A DNA stretch of 64,000 nucleotides from Caldifarciminota bacterium (lineage in GTDB: Bacteria; Hydrothermota; Tepidihabitantia; SM23-42), in contig CP070705.1 of assembly GCA_020349965.1 (NCBI GenBank), forward strand, positions 609,934 through 673,933, given 5' to 3'. The position numbers were made by a program, and so were the translations under genes. Below, piece by piece: positions 8,379-16,741 of this stretch (the stretch's first letter is position 1; each line of letters starts with the position of its first letter). Below the pieces are notes generated by a model. That model saw nothing but the letters and a program-made list of their open reading frames with translations, did no database searches and was not told where the DNA came from.

Positions 8379-8585
8379 GTGAAATTGAATATGAATACGT
8401 GGGACCGCATCATCAGGATACTGATCACTGTGGTGATTGTAATATTGCTTATTGCCGATGTGTTGAAAGGAACGCTCGCAGTCGTCCTGGGTATCATCGC
8501 GATCGTCTTTTTTGCGACGAGTGTGATCGGATATTGCCCTCTTTACGTTATCTTCGGCTTCTCGACCAAGAAAAAGATACCCTAG
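8379..8585 (+). CDS. DUF2892 small membrane protein
   Basis: 68 residues from GTG 8379, chosen because AAGGGAGGT (8366-8374) is 4 nt upstream; the first in-frame ATG is 8391. Two hydrophobic segments are present (ILITVVIVILLIADVL and LAVVLGIIAIVFFATSVI), followed by GYCPLYVIFGFSTKKK. NTWDRIIRI at the start and the GYCPLY motif are typical of the YgaP-like/DUF2892 inner-membrane family. The function is unknown; related domains are often found beside rhodanese or redox genes, and here it follows rubrerythrin. The sequence between 8586 and 8681 has no gene I can support. Confidence 0.8.
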   Translation: MKLNMNTWDRIIRILITVVIVILLIADVLKGTLAVVLGIIAIVFFATSVIGYCPLYVIFGFSTKKKIP

Positions 8586-8681
8586 CCTTACCGTCGTTCA
8601 GGTCCTTTCGATCATGCCGGGACTCGACTGCCGTTGAATTGGACAGGCTGCGGCAGTTTGTACACCCTCCAGTAGAAATTA

Positions 8682-10133
8682 TCACTCTCTCAGCAGCATG
8701 ACCTGTCGGTTCTCATTGCCCTTGTCTGTGGTGATAGTGCAAATGTAGACCCCTGAACTGAGTGCGTTACCCTTGTCATCCCTGCCATCCCAGAGAACTG
8801 ATGCCTCTTGCGCTGCCGCCGGCAGGTTGTTGGTCAAATCCCTTACCCTCCGTCCGGCAATGTCATATACGATCAATCTGACAGTGCTATGGCCGCTGGG
8901 GATTTCGTATCTGATATTAATACGACCCTCGAAGGGATTGGGGTAGCTCCAGAGAAGGATTCGGTCGTTGGGCGGCTGTAGGGTTTTATCTTCTTCAATT
9001 GACGACGGGACGTCCGGAAGTATCGTGCTTCCCGGACCGCCGTAAGCACCCATGTCGTTTCTCAATAAGCCAAGTGATGGCCACAGCGCATACCCTGGGT
9101 TGAGGGTATCTTCAGGGTCATTATATACTGCGCTTGTGTCACCCCCATCGATGCAGGGAGAGTTCATTGACAGGTAAAGATTCTGCGCCTCGAATAAGGG
9201 GTCGGCATCGATGTTTCCTTCACCCGCATGACCGCCTTGTATGTCCGAGTAGGTAATTAGAACCACGCCACCCGTTTGGAGTATCTGGGCGATTTCATTA
9301 TCCCAGATGATATTGTTACGAAGTGTAGCACTGGCAGCCCAAAATCGTATTCCTCCGCCAGTCGCATACTGTCCTGGTGAATTGTACACGATCGTATTGT
9401 TATTCAGAATCTTCGGGTGGGTTCCATTTTCCAGAATCCACAATCCTCCACCACCGCCATACGCATCACCGGCAGAGTTGTGGGCGATTATGTTATTGCG
9501 GACATTCGCTCCCGTGTAATTCAAGACGATGCCTCCGCCGTAAAGTGCCGAATTGAAGGCGATGATATTGTTGGCAATATCCGGGTTACCGTCACCGCAG
9601 CGTATGGCACCTCCTCCCGTACTTGTTACTCCTGTTTGGTCTGTTATGTGATTATCTCTTATGATGTTATGCCTTATTCTCGGCGAAAGATACTGAATGA
9701 GTATGCCACCGCCTTCACGATATAGGCCGGCACCGTGTTCATCGAGCCATTTCGTTCCTGTTCCGCCCGTGATGGTGAAACCAATGAGCGCGGCCGAGGT
9801 ATCAGCGGTCGTATACGCGCTGTCGCTGACGATTAGAACGCAGCTTCCCGTATCAGGATTCATTGGGCTGCTGCCATCGATAATCGTTTGTTCAATGATC
9901 ATTGGATCGGGATCTACTATGTAGTGGCTCGCGACTACGAGGCCTTTCTCGTGAAAATGTATGTTCTCTTGATACGTACCGGCTGCAACGAGAATGGTAT
10001 CATTGCTGGCTGCTGCATTGATACCTGCTTGTATAGTAGGTTGCTCTCCTGGAACGTTTATGATTGTTCCGAACAGCGGTACAACGATGAGCGGTGCAAT
10101 TACTGCAATCTTCTTAACGTAGGTAAACATCAT
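8682..10133 (-). CDS. Exported right-handed beta-helix protein with FlgD-like C-terminus
   Basis: About 483 residues, starting MMFTYVKKIAVIAPLIVV at ATG 10133 (or the adjacent ATG 10130), preceded by AAGGAGGG. The ATG overlaps the stop of the TetR gene (ATGA), so translation is probably coupled. After the signal peptide, VPGEQPTIQAGINAAASNDTI opens a pectate-lyase-like parallel beta-helix; repeated NNIIxxN and GGGI turns (residues about 120-330) form the coils. The last ~85 residues (SYPNPFEGRINIRYEI, YDIAGRRVRDL, DGRDDKGNALSSGVYI) are a FlgD-Ig/T9SS type A-like sorting domain. Probable cell-surface carbohydrate-binding or structural protein. It is likely controlled by the TetR regulator upstream. 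Confidence 0.87.
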   Translation of the reverse strand: MMFTYVKKIAVIAPLIVVPLFGTIINVPGEQPTIQAGINAAASNDTILVAAGTYQENIHFHEKGLVVASHYIVDPDPMIIEQTIIDGSSPMNPDTGSCVLIVSDSAYTTADTSAALIGFTITGGTGTKWLDEHGAGLYREGGGILIQYLSPRIRHNIIRDNHITDQTGVTSTGGGAIRCGDGNPDIANNIIAFNSALYGGGIVLNYTGANVRNNIIAHNSAGDAYGGGGGLWILENGTHPKILNNNTIVYNSPGQYATGGGIRFWAASATLRNNIIWDNEIAQILQTGGVVLITYSDIQGGHAGEGNIDADPLFEAQNLYLSMNSPCIDGGDTSAVYNDPEDTLNPGYALWPSLGLLRNDMGAYGGPGSTILPDVPSSIEEDKTLQPPNDRILLWSYPNPFEGRINIRYEIPSGHSTVRLIVYDIAGRRVRDLTNNLPAAAQEASVLWDGRDDKGNALSSGVYICTITTDKGNENRQVMLLRE

Positions 10134-10987
10134 CCCTCCTTGTTTGGTGTCGTCGTTACATCCTTCCACGCAGGATTCTTCGCGAGCACAGCGAGTGCTG
10201 CGTTGCGGGCGGATTTTTTGTTCAAAACCTGGGTTTTTTCAAGGAAAGTGGTCATCGTGTTGAGCACTGCGTCAAAGGATTTCAGGTTTCCTCGTTCATC
10301 CGTGCAATACGTGCAATATCTGTTGGTGGTATCCTGATTGGCGAAGTCGGCTGCTCGATGCAGGATCATTGCACAGCTTTCGCACAATACCTTTGCAGTT
10401 CCCTCTGCAGTTGTGGGCGCAGCGTTCTGTTGTGGTTTGCCCATGAAGTTGATCAATTGTTCTGTGAAATCTTCCGAGATGTTATTGTCTTCGAACATGT
10501 AGTCGCCAAAAAAAGAAAGATACGTCATTGCTCCTTGCCAGGCAGTAGAGCGTATCAAGCCTTTATCTGCCCACCGATTGAACGACTCTACGAGGTAGTA
10601 GTTTGCGACCGCCAACAGAGCGATTACCTGTTGTTTTACATCCTCGTTGAAACTGGAGAATCCAGATAACAGTGCTCTGATTGTCCGCCAATTTGAACGG
10701 ACCACATGGCAATGTTCGATGAGAAACTTCTCGAGACTTTCTGATTGAACATAAGCGACGTGCAGTTTATCGGTAACGATGAGGACAAGACGGCGGACGA
10801 CCGACAGGATCAACTCATCACGATTCTTGAAGTGAAAGAAGATCGTGCCGTGCGCAACGGATGCATTTTCTGCAATATTCAGAGTGGAGGCCCCGAAATC
10901 AGTCTCTAAGAGAACTCGTTCGGCCACATCCAGAAGTCTGCTTCTGGTCGTCTGCTTGGCATATTTGCGCATCTTTCTTTTGTGCAC
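10130..10987 (-). CDS. TetR-family regulator fused to a C-terminal zinc ribbon
   Basis: 285 residues from GTG 10987, with AAGGAGGG 7 nt upstream. Residues about 12-65 form a TetR helix-turn-helix (TRSRLLDVAERVLLE, NASVAHGTIFFHFKNRDELIL). Residues 70-190 are the usual ligand/dimer helical region. Residues 200-285 add an unusual tail with C202-x2-C205 and C225-x2-C228 followed by helices; this resembles the 'putative zinc ribbon' of PF12674 (CxSCxMxL...YCTYC). The gene is upstream of, and overlaps, the beta-helix gene. Two tandem TGAGT-N4-ACTCA dyads sit directly after its -10 box, so autoregulation is likely. The zinc ribbon may sense metal or redox state. Confidence 0.88.
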   Translation of the reverse strand: MHKRKMRKYAKQTTRSRLLDVAERVLLETDFGASTLNIAENASVAHGTIFFHFKNRDELILSVVRRLVLIVTDKLHVAYVQSESLEKFLIEHCHVVRSNWRTIRALLSGFSSFNEDVKQQVIALLAVANYYLVESFNRWADKGLIRSTAWQGAMTYLSFFGDYMFEDNNISEDFTEQLINFMGKPQQNAAPTTAEGTAKVLCESCAMILHRAADFANQDTTNRYCTYCTDERGNLKSFDAVLNTMTTFLEKTQVLNKKSARNAALAVLAKNPAWKDVTTTPNKEG

Positions 10988-11004
10988 AGTCCAGCCCTCC
11001 TTTC

Positions 11005-11033
11005 TGAGTTATCACTCATTGAGTACATACTCA
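11005..11033. promoter_or_regulatory. Tandem operators for the TetR regulator
   Basis: Two 14-bp dyads, TGAGT-N4-ACTCA, at 11005-11018 and 11020-11033, are separated by 1 bp (15 bp centre to centre). The second abuts the -10 box of the tetR promoter, covering the likely start site. Proposed autorepression sites; the dyads are seen directly, the role is inferred. Confidence 0.7.
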
Positions 11034-11061
11034 ATTATAATGAAAATCTGGTGTTTGTCAA
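11034..11061 (-). promoter_or_regulatory. Promoter for the TetR/beta-helix operon
   Basis: TTGACA (11061-11056), 16-bp spacer, TATAAT (11039-11034): consensus hexamers on the minus strand, followed at once by the operator dyads. Confidence 0.8.
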
Positions 11062-11231
11062 GGGGTGACTTGACCTGAATACGTGCGGTTTCGAGTTCTC
11101 GAAGGCAGGATTTTATGATTAAATTGAAACATTTTTGTGTTTAAGGCGTATTACTTCTTATACAGATGCCAAATCTTTGAATGCACGTCAGGTTTTCTGC
11201 AGATGTGTACCGAGGACAGAAAGGAGGTCAT

Positions 11232-12065
11232 ATGATCAGTGCACTCGGCATTATCTTGGTTATTGGCCAGCTAAGTAGTCTATCTGTGGGTGCGATGTTT
11301 GGGAGTATGATGGTCGGCTTCTTCGAAAAGACCGAAGAATTCCGGGAGACCTACAGAGTCTCGCCAGATACGAGATTGATGATCGAGAATATCAACGGAA
11401 ATATCAAGGTCATTGAGTGGAGCGAGAATTATGTTGAGGTATATGCGCAGAAGAAGACGAACCACGGTCAGGAGGAGTTGGACAAAGTAAGGATCGACGT
11501 TGTGACCGATGGAATATTGCACGTACGAACCGAGTATCTTGAGAAAGAAGTACGGGCGTCAGTTCATTACGTACTGCGTGTTCCTGATGGTGTCGTTGTC
11601 GACCTCGTGAAGACGTCAAATGGCCGTATCGACATGGAGGGGACGGAGGGTGACACCGAGATAATGACTTCGAACGGGGATGTCGATGTGCTGGACGTCA
11701 CAGGAAGTGTCCGAATACAGACGGCTAATGGTAAAATACAGGTTAAAGGCAAGACCGTGGTCCGTGAGGCCAGCACCTCCAACGGGGACATCCGTATGGA
11801 AATCTATAGCGTTCCCGAAGGCGGCTCCACGATCGCAACAAGTAATGGTTCGATTGATCTCTATGTCGACGACGGATTGAATGCTGATTTGCGCGGTGCG
11901 ACGTCGCATGGAAAGATATCGACGAAAGACCTTACTCTGCAGTCTCGATTAAATGCTACTGCTCAATCTGCGACATTCGTCACGGGGAAGGTCGGTGCGG
12001 GCGGCAGCTTGATTGATTTAAGCACATCAAACGGCGATATAAGGTTGTACGGATTGGGTAAATAA
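11232..12065 (+). CDS. DUF4097-family exported beta-repeat protein
   Basis: 277 residues from ATG 11232, which has AGGAGGT 3 nt upstream; the frame is open further upstream without a better start. The N-terminal hydrophobic segment (MISALGIILVIGQLSSLSVGAMFG) is a signal peptide or anchor. The rest is a beta-solenoid with repeated (T/A)SNGxI/ANGKI turns (KTSNGRID, TSNGDVDV, TANGKIQV, TSNGDIRM, TSNGSIDL, TSNGDIRL). This is typical of DUF4097/adhesin-like proteins that are often under stress or sigma-factor control. Role unknown, probably envelope. I could not place a convincing promoter in 11062-11231. Confidence 0.85.
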   Translation: MISALGIILVIGQLSSLSVGAMFGSMMVGFFEKTEEFRETYRVSPDTRLMIENINGNIKVIEWSENYVEVYAQKKTNHGQEELDKVRIDVVTDGILHVRTEYLEKEVRASVHYVLRVPDGVVVDLVKTSNGRIDMEGTEGDTEIMTSNGDVDVLDVTGSVRIQTANGKIQVKGKTVVREASTSNGDIRMEIYSVPEGGSTIATSNGSIDLYVDDGLNADLRGATSHGKISTKDLTLQSRLNATAQSATFVTGKVGAGGSLIDLSTSNGDIRLYGLGK

Positions 12066-12147
12066 TTGGAATGGTAAGTAGCATTTGAATGGAGGCACAT
12101 CTATTGATAATCATCCACCCATTCGTGTTTGCGGATAACGGAGGTTC

Positions 12148-12765
12148 TTAGCGTCTTCTCAGAATGAATCCTGTGTCGTTGATGTAGACAAACATGGTAT
12201 CCGAAGTAGCGTATTGAAATGCGGCGATACCATAGGCAGTGTCGACCCCGGGGATCTTTTCGGCATGTTTGAGGAGAAACCTCCACAGGCGCTCTTCCGG
12301 GTGGATCTGATAAATCGAGATGAGCGCGTCTTCGCCTATTTCACGCCGGCCAGAGAAGCGTGTGATGCGGTAGTAGGAGCCAGCCCCTAACCAGCGAAGG
12401 AGGGCGCCCCACCTCAGGAAATATCCTTCGATCATCCACTGATCCCCTGTGATATTAAAAAAATGCAGTCGGTTTTCTCGTTCTATATAGAAGGTCATTC
12501 TCGTGCTGTCGTTTGCCGGTTCGGTGCAGACCCAACCTATTCTCTCTTCGTGCGTATATCTTGCAAAAGTTTGCATAAACAAAGAGAGATATATTAGAGA
12601 TGACGCAAACACGGTAAGAAGCAATGAAAGCAGGAGCCTGGACAAGAATACCTTGACCCTCTGCTTTCCCTTGATCATCTGGACCGTAGAGTGGATTAAG
12701 AGAACGAGTGCTGACGTCAGGAATACCAATCCGGCTATACCGGTCAACAAGACGAATCTGTCCAT
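12148..12765 (-). CDS. Uncharacterised membrane protein, leaderless
   Basis: 205 residues. Two N-terminal transmembrane helices are evident (about residues 5-28 and 40-65). A mixed soluble domain follows, with Trp- and Tyr-rich strands (GWVCTEPANDSTRMTFYIERE, IEGYFLRWGALLRWLGAGSYYRITRFSGR) and a C-terminal RRR. I do not recognise it with certainty; similar short proteins in other bacteria are called hypothetical or 'multidrug transporter' without good reason. The -10 box ends 5 nt before the ATG, so the mRNA should be leaderless. Convergent with the DUF4097 gene. Confidence 0.65.
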   Translation of the reverse strand: MDRFVLLTGIAGLVFLTSALVLLIHSTVQMIKGKQRVKVFLSRLLLSLLLTVFASSLIYLSLFMQTFARYTHEERIGWVCTEPANDSTRMTFYIERENRLHFFNITGDQWMIEGYFLRWGALLRWLGAGSYYRITRFSGRREIGEDALISIYQIHPEERLWRFLLKHAEKIPGVDTAYGIAAFQYATSDTMFVYINDTGFILRRR

Positions 12766-12770
12766 AATGG

Positions 12771-12798
12771 ATTATAGCATTAACATAGCGGGAGTCAA
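12771..12798 (-). promoter_or_regulatory. Leaderless promoter for the membrane protein at 12765
   Basis: TTGACT (12798-12793), 16-bp spacer, TATAAT (12776-12771), then 5 nt to the ATG at 12765. Confidence 0.75.
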
Positions 12799-12859
12799 TG
12801 GGTGCTGCCCTTTGTACTGTGCTTTGCTGTCTTCGAGACTTAAACCTCATTGGAGCCTC

Positions 12860-12888
12860 TTGACGGTATTATTCTAGTTCAATATAAT
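12860..12888 (+). promoter_or_regulatory. Promoter for the conserved-domain gene at 12942
   Basis: TTGACG 12860-12865, 17-bp spacer, TATAAT 12883-12888; one of the few with 17 bp. About 53 nt to the ATG. Confidence 0.6.
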
Positions 12889-12941
12889 ACAATAGATTGC
12901 TTGAGGTGTATTAATGGCCTGTATTGTATTTAGGAGGACCG

Positions 12942-13385
12942 ATGGGAAGTGATGCAGCAGATATTGGGAACCGCATTGTGCTGCACTTCGAGGATAACAG
13001 GTTGCTCAAAGGCTACACGAACGACTTCACTCCTCTGAGGGAGAAGTTTCACCTGGTGTCGGAAGATGAGTGGGACAAGGGCAGTATCTATGAAGTCCAT
13101 TGCTCAGACCTGAAGGCGATCTTCTTCGTAAAGACGCTTGAAGGGAATAGGGATTATATCGAGAAGAAGGATTTCACCGATGTTGACACTCAGGGGCTCC
13201 GGGGTTTGAAGGTGAAGGTGGTATTTCCGGATGGCGAAGTGATCCGCGGAACGAGTTTTGGTTACAGCCGAAGACGCAAAGGCTTCTTCGTCGTTCCGGT
13301 CGACCCCGAAAGCAATAATGAACGTATCTACGTAGTCACTGATAAAGTCCGTGCCGTTCGCGTTGGCGCCGAGGCTGAGCGATAA
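12942..13385 (+). CDS. Conserved small-domain protein, copy 1
   Basis: 147 residues from ATG 12942, with AGGAGG 4-5 nt upstream. The sequence NRIVLHFEDNRLLKGYTNDFTP, LKAIFFVKTLEGN, GLRGLKVKVVFPDGEVIRG and FGYSRRRKGFFVVPVDPESNNERIYVV is about 60% identical by eye to the protein at 16742. The pattern 'F.DGRLLKG.T.DF.P....FHL...LKAIFFVK' is a conserved domain that I recall as PilZ-like/DUF6982-type, without certainty. Beta-rich, no signal peptide, cytosolic. Such domains might bind nucleotides or sit beside signalling proteins, but nothing here proves it. Confidence 0.78.
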   Translation: MGSDAADIGNRIVLHFEDNRLLKGYTNDFTPLREKFHLVSEDEWDKGSIYEVHCSDLKAIFFVKTLEGNRDYIEKKDFTDVDTQGLRGLKVKVVFPDGEVIRGTSFGYSRRRKGFFVVPVDPESNNERIYVVTDKVRAVRVGAEAER

Positions 13386-13457
13386 TTAAGGTCAATTGGC
13401 GAAGCCGCGTCCGGAGCAACGAAGTCGTAACCTTGCATATGTAGTCTGCGTGCGTAC

Positions 13458-13486
13458 TTGACACGCAGCAGCACGCCGCGTAACAT
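13458..13486 (+). promoter_or_regulatory. Leaderless promoter for the exported DUF885 gene
   Basis: TTGACA 13458-13463, 17-bp spacer, TAACAT 13481-13486, then 6 nt to the ATG at 13493. Confidence 0.6.
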
Positions 13487-13492
13487 CAATAT

Positions 13493-15166
13493 ATGAAGAT
13501 CATCCGCGTCATTGGTGTATTCATTTTGGCATCCGTTCTTACCGTCGCTATAGCGGCGGATTTCGATGTCATGGCTGACAGGATTCTCAAGGAAATCTGG
13601 GACTTCCACCCGATTGCGGCGACGCATCTCGGGCTTCATGAGCATGATACACGTATGCCCGACTATTCTACGAAAGCATTGAAGGTAAGGCTTGAGCGTC
13701 TTGAGCAGTGGTATGACGGTTTGTGCAGGTTCGACACAACGTTAATGCCGCCAGAGCGGCGCGTCGATTGCAACCTGCTCAAGGCATCTCTTTATGATGA
13801 GATATACGATATTCGGGAGGGCAGGGTATACGAGAAAAACCCACTGCTCTATGTCCAAGCATGCGTTTATGGGGTCTATACCATCATGATCCGTCACGCT
13901 TCGGACCTTGACCAAAAGGCGGCAGCGATCATTGCTCGATTGAACCAGGTGCCATACTTTCTGAAGTGCGCAATGGAGAACCTCAAACGGCCTGCGGTTA
14001 TACTGTGCGAGGTCAGTGCCGATCAGCTGAACGAAGGTGAGAGATTCATCGAGGACGTATTCGGACATTACAATGATTCGCTGAGCCCGGAGCGTGTGCT
14101 TGAATTTCAGCGTGCGAAAACAAAAGCAATTGCCGCCATGATGCAATTTGCTTATTGGCTCCAGAAGAACGGGGATGCGGATGCTGTATATGCTTTGGGC
14201 AGGGAAGGTTACGACCTCAAATTGCGTAATGTTCATCTTGTGGACATTGATGCCGACAGCATGCTCAAGGTTGGCGAATATTATCTGCGGGTTACAGAGG
14301 AAATGGCAGACAGTTTATCGACATTGCTCAAACCAGCATTAAGGCAAATGGTCGTCCTGCCCCCGGATTTTGGTCCGGACCAAGTAGTAGAATACCGCGT
14401 GGAGGAATTGAAAGATCTCCGCGACTTTGTTGCGGCATCGGGTATGTTGACCATACCGACGTGGGTAGGTGATATCAAGATCGTCGAGACACCGAGTTTT
14501 CTTGCAGGGCTCGTGCCGGGTGCGGCGATGATGCCGCCCGGCGCGTTTGACAAGTCCCGGACTAGTTATTTCTACACACCGCGGCTGCCCGTCGTCTTTG
14601 ATAGAAATGACGCCGAGTATTATTATAACTACATACACAATCGCTGGTTCCGGGAATCTGCTGTGCACGAGGCATATCCTGGTCATCACCTTCAGAAGTC
14701 AATTGCCAATGATCATCCCTCGGCCGTTCGCAAGAGCTTCGGCGACTACTTTCTCATCGAGGGGTGGGCATTGTACTGCGAGGAATTGATGGTGCTGAGT
14801 GGTTATTATGAAGATACGGTCGCAGCGATGATTAACGCACTGGAGGGCGTGAAGTACAGGGCAGCCCGGGTTGTCGTCGATGTCAAACTGCAGACCGGAA
14901 CCTTCACTTACGAAGACGCACTGCGTTTCATGGTTGATAATTTTGGGGGTAGCGAAGCTTACTATTCACGCGAGGTGAAGAGATATATAAGCAATCCGAT
15001 ACAGCCGGCTAGTTACCTGATCGGAAAACTACAACTACATTCACTGCTTGAGGAATACAAATTGATGAAGGGTAACGAATTCATGCTGCGTGACTTTCAC
15101 GATGAATTACTCAGTCACGGGTCGATCCCGATCAAACTCATCCGGAAACTCATGATCGGAGGATGA
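13493..15166 (+). CDS. DUF885 family metalloprotease-like protein, exported form
   Basis: 557 residues. A clear signal peptide (IIRVIGVFILASVLTVAIAA) precedes the mature DUF885 protein. The motifs HEAYPGHHLQKSI (near residue 395) and EGWALYCEELM are intact, as are DYxxAA-like and FHDELLSHGSIP segments shared with the cytosolic paralogue at 3308. The two copies look like an old duplication with different compartments. Predicted zinc peptidase, substrate unknown. No Shine-Dalgarno sequence is visible and the start codon is 6 nt from the -10, so a leaderless mRNA is expected. Confidence 0.87.
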   Translation: MKIIRVIGVFILASVLTVAIAADFDVMADRILKEIWDFHPIAATHLGLHEHDTRMPDYSTKALKVRLERLEQWYDGLCRFDTTLMPPERRVDCNLLKASLYDEIYDIREGRVYEKNPLLYVQACVYGVYTIMIRHASDLDQKAAAIIARLNQVPYFLKCAMENLKRPAVILCEVSADQLNEGERFIEDVFGHYNDSLSPERVLEFQRAKTKAIAAMMQFAYWLQKNGDADAVYALGREGYDLKLRNVHLVDIDADSMLKVGEYYLRVTEEMADSLSTLLKPALRQMVVLPPDFGPDQVVEYRVEELKDLRDFVAASGMLTIPTWVGDIKIVETPSFLAGLVPGAAMMPPGAFDKSRTSYFYTPRLPVVFDRNDAEYYYNYIHNRWFRESAVHEAYPGHHLQKSIANDHPSAVRKSFGDYFLIEGWALYCEELMVLSGYYEDTVAAMINALEGVKYRAARVVVDVKLQTGTFTYEDALRFMVDNFGGSEAYYSREVKRYISNPIQPASYLIGKLQLHSLLEEYKLMKGNEFMLRDFHDELLSHGSIPIKLIRKLMIGG

Positions 15167-15191
15167 CTTTTGTGGTTGAGGACGCACCTCG

Positions 15192-16592
15192 TCAATGTAT
15201 AGTAGTTGAGTTCTGATCCGAATGGTCATTCAACCTCTTGATCAAATATCGCGCCCAGGTGAAGGCGGCAATCCCGCCGATTGTATTTCCGGTCACGATG
15301 CCCCACCATATGCCCGGCAGATCCATGCCTAGAACATCTGCATAGATATACGCAAGCGGCGCCACGAGAATAATGGTCCTGATCATGGTAATGACGAGAG
15401 AGTACATTCCCTTTCCGATACCCTGGAAGAGCGCAGAAGAAAGGATTCCGAGAGCGGCGGCAGGATAATACAGGCACATTGTTCTGATGAATACCGCCAA
15501 CTCTCCGGCAATGCGTCCCGCCTCCCCGCTCGTTGCGAACAGCGCGGTTATTTGGCGCGCGAAGACATAAGTCAACGTTGCCACAATCAATTCGATGAGG
15601 ATGCCGACCCTGACGGCATAACCGTGTGCAACATCGACTTTAGTGTACTCGCGAGCGCCGTATGCGGCTCCGGTCACGGATACGACTGCAGTCGCCATAC
15701 CAATTAACGGAAGGGACGCAAACATGGTTACTCTCCACCCGGTCGTGAATATGGCAACCCCGTCCGTACCGCCGACCTTCACCGCAATGAGATTGAGTAA
15801 GAATACGGAAAAAGCCATGGCGATCTGCATTATCGATGACGGCAGTCCGACTTTCAGGATGTCGTGCAAGATGCTTCGTGCAAAGGAGAAACCTTTCAGC
15901 GTGATTGATACGTAGGTGTCTTTTCTTATACATACCCAGTAGAATAGTAATGAAGACGACACCGACATTGATATGATCGAAGCCCATGCTGCGCCGGCCA
16001 CACCCAGGTTGAGGCTGTAAATGAAGACTGGGTCGAGGATGATGTTGAGTGCTGCGCCGCCCACCATTGCGTACATAGCCCTGCGCACATCGCCCTCGGC
16101 ACGAAGGAGAGCGCTGGCAATGTGCGCGAAGAAAATGACGATTGTCCCGAGCAACATTACCTGCGCATAAGCAGTCGCCATTGGAGCGACTCGGCCCGCG
16201 CCCAAACGAGAGAAGATCGGGCCGATGGAGAAGAAGCAGGGGACAGATACAATGATAGAGACAATGAACATCATCACCATTGCGTGCGCAGCGACGGCAT
16301 CGGCACCCGGCTTGTCGCGACTTCCTATGCGTCTCGAAATTGCGGCTGCGGCACCGACGCCTAGACCCGTTGCCAGGGCAATTATCATGAAGAAGAATGG
16401 GAAGAAGAAACCGACCGCAGAGAGCGCGTCGGGTCCAAGACCAGACACCCAGATCGCATCAACAAAACTGTATATTGTCTGAACAGACATCGCGATGATC
16501 ATTGGGATGGAAAGTCTTACAATTGCTTTCTTAGGATTCCCAAGAAGCGTTCGGACGCCGTTAGTTTGCTCTGGGTGGGTGTCTCTGATCAT
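15192..16592 (-). CDS. MATE-family efflux transporter
   Basis: 466 residues with about 12 transmembrane helices in two similar halves. The N-terminal half has AIVRLSIPMIIAMSVQTIYSFVDAIWVSGLG and ALATGLGVGAAAAISRRIG, both typical of MATE (NorM/DinF-type) proteins. It exports cationic compounds in exchange for H+ or Na+ across the inner membrane; the substrate cannot be told. The gene is convergent with the DUF885 gene. It has its own promoter (16628-16655) and a leader of about 30 nt with only a weak AGGA far from the ATG. Confidence 0.92.
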   Translation of the reverse strand: MIRDTHPEQTNGVRTLLGNPKKAIVRLSIPMIIAMSVQTIYSFVDAIWVSGLGPDALSAVGFFFPFFFMIIALATGLGVGAAAAISRRIGSRDKPGADAVAAHAMVMMFIVSIIVSVPCFFSIGPIFSRLGAGRVAPMATAYAQVMLLGTIVIFFAHIASALLRAEGDVRRAMYAMVGGAALNIILDPVFIYSLNLGVAGAAWASIISMSVSSSLLFYWVCIRKDTYVSITLKGFSFARSILHDILKVGLPSSIMQIAMAFSVFLLNLIAVKVGGTDGVAIFTTGWRVTMFASLPLIGMATAVVSVTGAAYGAREYTKVDVAHGYAVRVGILIELIVATLTYVFARQITALFATSGEAGRIAGELAVFIRTMCLYYPAAALGILSSALFQGIGKGMYSLVITMIRTIILVAPLAYIYADVLGMDLPGIWWGIVTGNTIGGIAAFTWARYLIKRLNDHSDQNSTTIH

Positions 16593-16627
16593 TCAGTCAC
16601 GTTTGGATTCCTGTAAGATCGATACAC

Positions 16628-16655
16628 AGTATAGACAGATAATACTACTTGTCAA
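16628..16655 (-). promoter_or_regulatory. Promoter for the MATE transporter
   Basis: TTGACA (16655-16650), 16-bp spacer, TATACT (16633-16628). Confidence 0.7.
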
Positions 16656-16694
16656 CGGCTTGATCGGTTATGTACTGAACATGCAAAACGGTAG

Positions 16695-16722
16695 TTGACA
16701 GGTCAAGAAATATGGCTATGTT
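16695..16722 (+). promoter_or_regulatory. Promoter for the conserved-domain gene at 16742
   Basis: TTGACA 16695-16700, 16-bp spacer, TATGTT 16717-16722; AGGAGG follows at 16731-16736. Confidence 0.6.
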
Positions 16723-16741
16723 CTTAGAGAAGGAGGTTTGT

